From contig NZ_CP150662.1 in NCBI RefSeq assembly GCF_038024125.1, forward strand, positions 823,501 through 887,500: a stretch of 64,000 bases of DNA, written 5' to 3'. How positions within the stretch are numbered: the first letter of the stretch is position 1; every line of letters begins with the position of its first letter. Source of the DNA: Polaribacter gangjinensis (GTDB lineage: Bacteria; Bacteroidota; Bacteroidia; Flavobacteriales; Flavobacteriaceae). Under the pieces are notes generated by a model. It was not told where the DNA came from and did no database searches. It saw only the letters and a list, made by a program, of their open reading frames with translations. Below, in pieces: positions 57,456 to 64,000 of the stretch. Position numbers and translations under genes: made by a program.

Positions 57456-58159
57456 TGATATTAGAAATTTGCGCAAACTCTTATGAATCAGCCATCAATG
57501 CTCAAATTGCTGGCGCTCACAGAATCGAAATTTGTTCAGAATTATCAGTAGGTGGCATCACTCCAAGTGTTGGATTGTTAGAAAAAATCTCGAAAGAAAT
57601 TTCAATTCCTGTGCATGTTTTAATTCGACCTAGAAGTGGTAATTTTTGCTATTCAAATTCAGAATTTGAACAAATGAAAACTGATATTTTACTATGTAAA
57701 AAATTAGGTTTTCAAGGAATTGTCTCTGGTGTTTTAACTAAAAATCATGAAATTGATATTGAAAAAACCAAACAATTGATTTCCCTTTCAAAACCACTTA
57801 AATTCACATTTCACAGAGCTTTTGATGTAGTTGTCAATCCAAAAAAAACAGTTCAAATTTTACAAGATTTAGGAGTAGACAGAATCTTAACTTCAGGAAC
57901 CAAAGAAAAAGCTTCAGATGGGATTGATTTACTAATTGAACTTAAAAAAATAACAGAAAATAAATTGATTATTTTACCAGGAAGTGGCATTAATAAAGAT
58001 AATGTGACACTTTTTAAAAATGCTGGTTTTGAAGAGATTCATACTTCCGCATCAAAAATAATTACCGATAAAAAAAGTATTTTTTTCGATAAAACAACGC
58101 AAACAGTCTCAGATATTGAAACAATTAAAACGATTCTTAAATCAATCAATAATGCATAA
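57455..58159 (+). CDS. cutC: CutC family protein
   Basis: This 234-residue TIM-barrel protein has the CutC sequence EICANSYESAINAQIAGAHRIEICSEL, VLIRPRSGNFCYS and FHRAFDVV. The family was named for copper homeostasis in E. coli, but that role has been questioned. Here it sits between a GH20 and a GH2 gene with overlaps of 1 and 8 bases, so it is translated with sugar-degrading enzymes, and a part in glycan metabolism is more likely. It has no signal peptide, so it would act in the cytoplasm. Confidence 0.93.
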   Translation: MILEICANSYESAINAQIAGAHRIEICSELSVGGITPSVGLLEKISKEISIPVHVLIRPRSGNFCYSNSEFEQMKTDILLCKKLGFQGIVSGVLTKNHEIDIEKTKQLISLSKPLKFTFHRAFDVVVNPKKTVQILQDLGVDRILTSGTKEKASDGIDLLIELKKITENKLIILPGSGINKDNVTLFKNAGFEEIHTSASKIITDKKSIFFDKTTQTVSDIETIKTILKSINNA

Positions 58160-60617
58160 ATTTTTACTTTTTCTCTTAGTTTTAGCGATGTTAAGTTGCG
58201 AAAATAAAAATTTACCTGAAAAAATAGCAATTACAACAAATTGGGAATTCAAAGGAGTTGACACTTTAGATTGGCAGTCAGCAAGAGTTCCTGGTAATAT
58301 TTTTTCAGATTTACTAGAAAAAAAAATGATTCCAAATCCATTTATAAAAACGAATGAAGATTCTGTGCAATGGGTTTCAAAAAAAAATTGGGAATACAAA
58401 ACCACTTTTTCACTTTCCAAAAAACAACTACAAAAAAAGAATATCGAACTTCATTTTGAGGGTTTAGATACCTATGCAACCATTTATTTGAATGATTCTA
58501 TCATTTTAAAAGCTAACAATGCTTTTAAAAAATATACTATTGATATTAAAAAAAGTGCCAAAGAATCCAATAATTTACGAGTTGTTTTTGAAAATTTTAA
58601 TGATATCGAACTAAAAAAAGAAGCTGAAATTTGGTATAAATTACCAGTACAAAATAGAGTTTATACGCGTAAAGCGCAATTTCAATATGGTTGGGATTGG
58701 GGACCAGTTTTAAATTCTTACGGAATTTGGAAAGAGGTTTCTATAAAAGCTTGGGATGATGTTATCTTCTCTGATATTTATATCAAACAAGATTCTTTGA
58801 CAGTAACAAAAGCGGTTTTATCAGCCGATATTATTATTGAAAGTAACATCGAGAAATTTGTAGAATTAGAAACTTGGATTAATTCTGAAAAAATACTCAC
58901 AGGAATTCACCTTAAAAAAGGAGAAAACAAACTTACAATTCCCATTAAAATTGATAATCCTACACTTTGGTGGACTCACAATTTAGGAAAACCTTATTTA
59001 TATCGATTTGATTTTAAATTGTTTCGAAAAAACAAATTATTAGATCAAAAAATCATCAAAAAAGGCATCAGAACTATTAAATTAATTGCTGAAAGAGATA
59101 CTATTGGTCAATCTTTTTATTTTGAATTGAATGGAAAACCAGTCTATGCAAAAGGTGCAAATTTAATTCCAATGCATAGTTTTCAGGATAAAGTAACCAA
59201 CGAAAAATATGAAAAATTACTTTCGCATGTTGTAACATCCAACATGAATATGCTGCGCGTTTGGGGAGGAGGCATTTATGAAAACGACATTTTTTATGAT
59301 TTGTGTGATGAAAAAGGCATTTTAGTTTGGCAAGATTTTATGTTTGCTTGTGCCATGTATCCTGGAGATGCAACTTTTTTGCAAAATGTTTCAGAGGAAG
59401 CTGAATATCAAGTAAAAAGATTGCGAAATCATACATCAATTGCTTTGTGGTGTGGAAATAACGAAAATTCTGAAGCTTGGAAACGTTGGGGATGGCAAGA
59501 AAATAGAGGTGAAAAAGAAAAGCAAGAAATTTGGGATAATTATTTGATGCTTTTTGATTCTATTTTACCATCCATTGTTGCAAAAAATAGCAATACTGAT
59601 TATTGGGAAACATCGCCAAAATATGGCAGAGGAAATCCAAAATACATCTCAGAAGGTGATGCACATGACTGGTGGATTTGGCATGATGAATATCCATTTG
59701 AACACTTGCAAGAAAAAGTTCCAAGATTCATGAGTGAATTTGGTTTTCAATCTTTTCCAAGCTTTGAAACTGTAAAATATATCAATCAAAAAGATGAAAT
59801 TGATTTAAAAACTAACGCAATAAAATCACATCAAAAACATCCAAAAGGTTTTGAATTGATAGAAAAATACATGAAGCGTGATTATAAAATTCCGACTTCT
59901 GATGAAGATTACGTTTATGTAAGTCAGTTGTTGCAAGCAAAAGGAATTGTAATGGGAATTGAAGCTCAAAGAAGAGCAAAACCTTACAATATGGGAACAT
60001 TATATTGGCAGTTAAATGATTGTTGGCCAGCTATTTCATGGTCAAGTATTGATTATTTTGGCAATTGGAAAGCATTGCAATACAAAGCAAAAAAAGCTTT
60101 TGAAAATGTGTTAATTTCAACTGTAAAATCAAAAAATGGATATGAAATTTATATCGTAAACGATCTTTTATTAGAAACAAAAGGAACTTTACAAATAAAA
60201 ATCATGGACTTTTTCGGGAAAGAAATTTGGTCAGATACATCAAGAATTACTGTAAAAGCTGATGCTAGTCAGCGAGTTTATCAATTGTTAAAAACAGATG
60301 TTGATCATACAAAACATTTCCTTTCAGTTACATTTAATAACTCATCATCCTTCTTTTATTTCGCAAAACCAAAAGATTTAATGTTACCAAAAGAGCCAAT
60401 TGAACGAACTATTTCAAAAACAAAAAACGGCTTTTCAATTACGTTAAAAAGTAATGTTTTGCAAAAAGATGTATTTTTATTTACATCAGAAAAAGGGCAT
60501 TTTTCAGATAATTTTTTTGATTTATTACCCAATACTTCTAAAACCATTCACTTTAAAAGTAATTCAACTAATTTACAACAACTATCCATAAAGAGCTTAC
60601 AATCCATTCAAGAATGA
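58152..60617 (+). CDS. GH2 beta-mannosidase lipoprotein
   Basis: This 821-residue lipoprotein (lipobox LAMLSC; ATG 58152) has the GH2 sandwich, immunoglobulin-like and barrel domains. WDWGPVLNSYGIWKEV, WGGGIYENDIFYDLCDEKGILVWQDF and the acid/base Glu438 in WCGNNENSE, with nucleophile Glu529 in FMSEFGFQSFPS, identify a beta-mannosidase. It would release the core beta-mannose from Man-GlcNAc2. It overlaps cutC by 8 bases and its stop is 6 bases from the convergent haloperoxidase-like gene. Confidence 0.93.
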   Translation: MHKFLLFLLVLAMLSCENKNLPEKIAITTNWEFKGVDTLDWQSARVPGNIFSDLLEKKMIPNPFIKTNEDSVQWVSKKNWEYKTTFSLSKKQLQKKNIELHFEGLDTYATIYLNDSIILKANNAFKKYTIDIKKSAKESNNLRVVFENFNDIELKKEAEIWYKLPVQNRVYTRKAQFQYGWDWGPVLNSYGIWKEVSIKAWDDVIFSDIYIKQDSLTVTKAVLSADIIIESNIEKFVELETWINSEKILTGIHLKKGENKLTIPIKIDNPTLWWTHNLGKPYLYRFDFKLFRKNKLLDQKIIKKGIRTIKLIAERDTIGQSFYFELNGKPVYAKGANLIPMHSFQDKVTNEKYEKLLSHVVTSNMNMLRVWGGGIYENDIFYDLCDEKGILVWQDFMFACAMYPGDATFLQNVSEEAEYQVKRLRNHTSIALWCGNNENSEAWKRWGWQENRGEKEKQEIWDNYLMLFDSILPSIVAKNSNTDYWETSPKYGRGNPKYISEGDAHDWWIWHDEYPFEHLQEKVPRFMSEFGFQSFPSFETVKYINQKDEIDLKTNAIKSHQKHPKGFELIEKYMKRDYKIPTSDEDYVYVSQLLQAKGIVMGIEAQRRAKPYNMGTLYWQLNDCWPAISWSSIDYFGNWKALQYKAKKAFENVLISTVKSKNGYEIYIVNDLLLETKGTLQIKIMDFFGKEIWSDTSRITVKADASQRVYQLLKTDVDHTKHFLSVTFNNSSSFFYFAKPKDLMLPKEPIERTISKTKNGFSITLKSNVLQKDVFLFTSEKGHFSDNFFDLLPNTSKTIHFKSNSTNLQQLSIKSLQSIQE

Positions 60618-60623
60618 GTTGAT

Positions 60624-63600
60624 TTATTGAATAATCAACCTCCAAGAAGTTCCATTTGTGTTTTTTAATACATAAATTCCAGCAGCAAGCGATTGAAATT
60701 TAAGAATCGTTCTTTGTAAGCTTTGAGCAAAATATTGTTGAATTTGAATTATTCTCCCATTGATATCATACAAGGAGAAAGTATCTTCCATTGTTGTATT
60801 TGTAACAACGATTTCATTGGATTTGACAACTGGATTTGGGAAAATAATACTTCTATTTTGAATATTATTTTCTACTTCTGAAGAGAGTGATGCTTTTTTT
60901 GTAAAGTATGGAACTGCATAATTAAAAGCCTCTACGCCTACTTTTACACCAATCAATCTTCCTGGAATATCATCTGCAGGAGGGTGAATTCCTCCCCAAA
61001 TTCTAGACAAACTACATTGATCTGAAGCATCTCTATAAGTTGCCCATTGTAAAGTTACATCAACTGAAGGTCCTTCTTCAAAGACTAAAAATTCATTTTT
61101 TTTAGCTTTAAACTCCCCTATTCCACCTGGAAAAAAAGCATCACCAGTAAGCAATGTCATTACCTCAGCAGCTGCTCTAGAAAAGGTTGAATGCCCTGAA
61201 ACAAATCCTGCAAATGGAGGTGTTACAAAACTAGGTCTTTGATAAGGCCACCAGTTTTCGGCAAGAATCCAACCAACTCCTGCTTGATCTGTATTGGTAT
61301 CTCCAATTGCTTTGTGACCTCGCCAAGTAAATAATTTTATTTTTCCAACATTCTCAGGATTTCTAATGGCTAAAGGATCATTTTCATTTACCAATTCAAT
61401 ATATCCAGGTTCTAAAAGTATTCCATTTGGATGATAGTTAGGCAAAGAGGTATCTGAACTTTGACCTAAATCAGCCAAATAACGAATGGCAGAAATTGGT
61501 CTGATATAATCATACCAACCTTTGATACTCCAAGCTGCCACAGCAGCATCATGCATGGCTCCTCCTAATATAAAATAAGATTTTACGTCCCATTCTAAAT
61601 GATTTAAAGCCTCTCCTTCTCCTGCAAGTTTTTTCTCAAATAATGAATGATCATTAACATAATTTAAAATTGTAAACCAATGTCCAGGTGGTGTTTCTGA
61701 GTGAGGTCCATCTGCCCAAAATTCCGCTAAAACTCTGGTATAATCTCCTCTTGGAACAATTTGAGGTTGATACGATTCTTTGGTAATTGGATTTACAGAA
61801 TGCCCTTTTCCAATATCTCCACCTTCTAAAAACTTGTAAAAATTGGAATATTCAGTAAATGAAGTTGGCAAAACATCTTTAGAAATATTCCCAATTGATT
61901 TAGGAGAAATATCCCATAAAACTCCATCTGAAGAATCTAAATGGCTGGCCCAAATAGCCACTTGTGCAAAGCCTTTTTTATAGGCGTCTGATAAAGATTG
62001 ATCAGGAGAATCTAAAAAAGGAGGTGAAGAAGGATCATGATACACATGATAATCAAACCCATTTCTTTGATAGGTTTTTTTATGAGAATCTTTCATGGCG
62101 AAAGTCCAAACATTTCCCCATTCAGGACTTAAAAAATCAATATCTTCACCTTCAATGACGTTGCCACTTTGATCAATAAAAGTATCTAAACTGAGTGATT
62201 GCCATCTGTTTGGATTGCTTAATGTAGGATTTCCTGGAATCTCTGGGGCTAATGCAATGTTTACAGGAGCGTAATGTGCATTATCATATCCAAATTGTTC
62301 TCTTGCACCATCTAAATTTCCATAATCAATAATTGTTTTTGCTATATAATTTCCTAAAGCCCTTGCATCTCCATTTTCATAATTCGTACTTGTAAAAGCG
62401 GAATCAAACCCTAATTGATTCATCAAAATATCAAACTTTGCTAAAGTTGATGTTGCATTTGGTGAGTTTTTAAATCTATAGGATAATAAACGGTAAGCAG
62501 CATAACTAATGGCTTTTTTTCGGGATAATTCTATCTCTTCTTGTGGAACAAAACTGGATAAAGTACTTGTAAAATTATTTATGTTGTTGCCCATAAGATA
62601 TGGTAACGCATTATTACTGTATATTGCCCAAGCATCGTACATGGCAATACTTGTATGAAATAGATTTCTTGCATGGATTGTTGGTCTTGCAAAATCGCCT
62701 CGAATTGCTTCTAAAAGAGCTTCATTCCAAATTCGTGCTATGGATTTGTTTTCAGCAATATTTTGTACACTAAGATTGATTAATTTTGAAATTTCTTTGC
62801 TTTTACATTGGCTTGTAGTAACCACAATGGTTATTTTTCCTTGTGTGGCAAAATCCCATTTTACAGAAATATTTGGAGTTCCCTCACCTGAGATAATTTC
62901 TCCACCTTCAACTCTCCATTGAATTGAATCACCATCATTTAAATTATACGCATAATTAGTAATACTAAAATAACTCACTTTTTGAGGACCTGTAATAATT
63001 TCACTTACTTGAGCATATGTACACGATCCGTCACTAACTGTTGCATTTGGATTAAAATTACAGGAATTTGGATCAGTACATCCTACCCTTTTTGTTGCAG
63101 GACTTATGGCTAATTTTTGATAAGATGAATTTTCAATAGCTTTTGCAAAAGTATTGATTTCTAAATCTTTATAAACATCAACATGACCTGAAGGCCATTC
63201 AATTTTGAGTTCTAAAATTGTTGTAGCATCTGCTAAACCAAAATGAACAGGTTTTAAATTTTGCCCTAAAAATCCGACACCTGTATAAAATCTTATCAAT
63301 TTGTCTTTATCTGTTTGCACTGTAATTTTGGTGCCAATTGCATCTCTATTGGAAATTGTTCCTTGTAAGGAAAGTTGAAACCAGTTATTATTTTGCGAAC
63401 CAAAAGTATTGATGATGGTATTTTCGTAGAAATAGGAGTTGTGTTGAGAATTGGATATAAACACATCTAAATCTCCATCATGATCAAAATCAAAATCTAC
63501 TACTTCAACGCTTACAGACAGCTCTCCTAAACCTTGATCATTTGTATTTGAAAAAGATGAAATTCCGTTATTGAATTTATTTTCAAAATAAAAGTTTACC

Positions 63601-64000
63601 TCTTCATCAACAATCGCATTTTGAAAACCATTTACAACGATTAAATCTTCATCACCATCCAAATCAAAATCTCCGAATTTAGTTCCCCAAGACCAACCTG
63701 TTCTTTTTACCAACATTTGAGAGGCATTTTCATCAAAAGTGCCATCAGATTTGCCTGTTAAAAGAGAATTATTTGCAATTGTTGAAATAAAAAAGTCAAA
63801 ATATCCATCTTTATTGTAATCACTTATAGCAATTCCCATATCATTAAACCTCATATCAGCTTTGAAAAAATTGGCTCGTTCAGTAAAAGAAGTTCCATTA
63901 TTATTGATAAAAAGTTGATTAGGTTCTCTAAAATCATTGGTAAGATATAAATCCATCCATCCATCTTTATTAAAATCAAAAGGAAAAGGATTATATCCTG
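60624..64000 (-). CDS. Secreted FG-GAP/UnbV-haloperoxidase fusion with T9SS tail, N-terminus beyond window
   Basis: The frame stays open to the right edge, so the start is not in the window; more than 1,120 residues are seen. In order: FG-GAP/VCBS-type calcium repeats (FDLDGDEDLIVVN, FDFDHDGDLDVFIS), an ASPIC/UnbV domain (EWPSGHVDVYKDLEI), a GCTDPNSCNFNPNA motif and a PKD-like domain. Next comes a vanadium-dependent haloperoxidase/PAP2-like domain with KGWYDYIRP, FVSGHSTFS and SRIWGGIHPPADD, which supply the Lys, Arg, His, Arg and His of the vanadate site. A T9SS type A sorting domain (IIFPNPVVKSNE) ends it. Halogenation or phosphatase activity is undetermined. Confidence 0.9.
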   Translation of the reverse strand, partial: GYNPFPFDFNKDGWMDLYLTNDFREPNQLFINNNGTSFTERANFFKADMRFNDMGIAISDYNKDGYFDFFISTIANNSLLTGKSDGTFDENASQMLVKRTGWSWGTKFGDFDLDGDEDLIVVNGFQNAIVDEEVNFYFENKFNNGISSFSNTNDQGLGELSVSVEVVDFDFDHDGDLDVFISNSQHNSYFYENTIINTFGSQNNNWFQLSLQGTISNRDAIGTKITVQTDKDKLIRFYTGVGFLGQNLKPVHFGLADATTILELKIEWPSGHVDVYKDLEINTFAKAIENSSYQKLAISPATKRVGCTDPNSCNFNPNATVSDGSCTYAQVSEIITGPQKVSYFSITNYAYNLNDGDSIQWRVEGGEIISGEGTPNISVKWDFATQGKITIVVTTSQCKSKEISKLINLSVQNIAENKSIARIWNEALLEAIRGDFARPTIHARNLFHTSIAMYDAWAIYSNNALPYLMGNNINNFTSTLSSFVPQEEIELSRKKAISYAAYRLLSYRFKNSPNATSTLAKFDILMNQLGFDSAFTSTNYENGDARALGNYIAKTIIDYGNLDGAREQFGYDNAHYAPVNIALAPEIPGNPTLSNPNRWQSLSLDTFIDQSGNVIEGEDIDFLSPEWGNVWTFAMKDSHKKTYQRNGFDYHVYHDPSSPPFLDSPDQSLSDAYKKGFAQVAIWASHLDSSDGVLWDISPKSIGNISKDVLPTSFTEYSNFYKFLEGGDIGKGHSVNPITKESYQPQIVPRGDYTRVLAEFWADGPHSETPPGHWFTILNYVNDHSLFEKKLAGEGEALNHLEWDVKSYFILGGAMHDAAVAAWSIKGWYDYIRPISAIRYLADLGQSSDTSLPNYHPNGILLEPGYIELVNENDPLAIRNPENVGKIKLFTWRGHKAIGDTNTDQAGVGWILAENWWPYQRPSFVTPPFAGFVSGHSTFSRAAAEVMTLLTGDAFFPGGIGEFKAKKNEFLVFEEGPSVDVTLQWATYRDASDQCSLSRIWGGIHPPADDIPGRLIGVKVGVEAFNYAVPYFTKKASLSSEVENNIQNRSIIFPNPVVKSNEIVVTNTTMEDTFSLYDINGRIIQIQQYFAQSLQRTILKFQSLAAGIYVLKNTNGTSWRLIIQ

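Overview
The window looks like chromosomal core DNA of a marine-type member of the Flavobacteriaceae (Bacteroidota), perhaps close to Polaribacter or Tenacibaculum; the genus is inference. The evidence is the very AT-rich composition, promoters of the Bacteroidota type (TTG or TTTG, about 19 bases, then TAnnTTTG), type IX secretion sorting domains, a cyclophilin-FKBP fusion, a LiCMS-like citramalate synthase, and frequent TTG or GTG starts. No tRNA, rRNA, phage, insertion sequence or CRISPR array was seen.

Layout: 1-2134 (minus) is a menaquinone-type cluster: MenI-like thioesterase, a membrane-anchored alpha/beta hydrolase and isochorismate synthase cut by the left edge. 2207-9479 (plus) holds a pRiA4b-ORF3-like protein, a two-gene ABC exporter, a large T9SS type B secreted protein and uvrB. 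sucC (minus) follows. 10954-17821 (plus) carries a LolD-like ATPase, a TIGR02757 protein, an S10 peptidase, a BatA-like membrane protein, a dihydroorotase homologue that has lost its metal ligands, and an esterase. 17835-24833 holds a metallo-hydrolase, a conserved unknown, an ECF sigma factor with a membrane partner and a periplasmic sensor-like protein, two small conserved proteins, a HAD hydrolase, kdsB and manA.

25153-28249 contains three tandem paralogues of a secreted family I do not recognise. It looks TIM-barrel-like, sits in extremely AT-rich DNA and is the least explained locus here. 28264-37645 has a QueD/PTPS protein, idi, a lipoprotein-like cyclophilin, prfC, an outer-membrane barrel-like protein with an internal repeat, the cyclophilin-FKBP fusion and two overlapping paralogous hybrid histidine kinases. 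37699-42492 (minus) is an operon leuC-leuD-cimA-like-leuB. Its synthase carries the pyruvate-pocket residues of citramalate synthase rather than looking like an ordinary LeuA. 42760-49751 holds carB, rpmH (53 codons), pyrG and yidC.

49902-60617 is a coherent divergent locus for dismantling N-glycans. On the minus strand are a GH92 alpha-mannosidase, a glycosylasparaginase and a FucP-type sugar transporter. On the plus strand are a GH20 beta-hexosaminidase, CutC and a GH2 beta-mannosidase. Together they could take a trimmed high-mannose glycan down to monosaccharides and aspartate. The window ends in a very large secreted protein (60624 to the right edge, minus) that joins FG-GAP/UnbV repeats, a vanadium-dependent haloperoxidase-like domain and a T9SS type A sorting tail.
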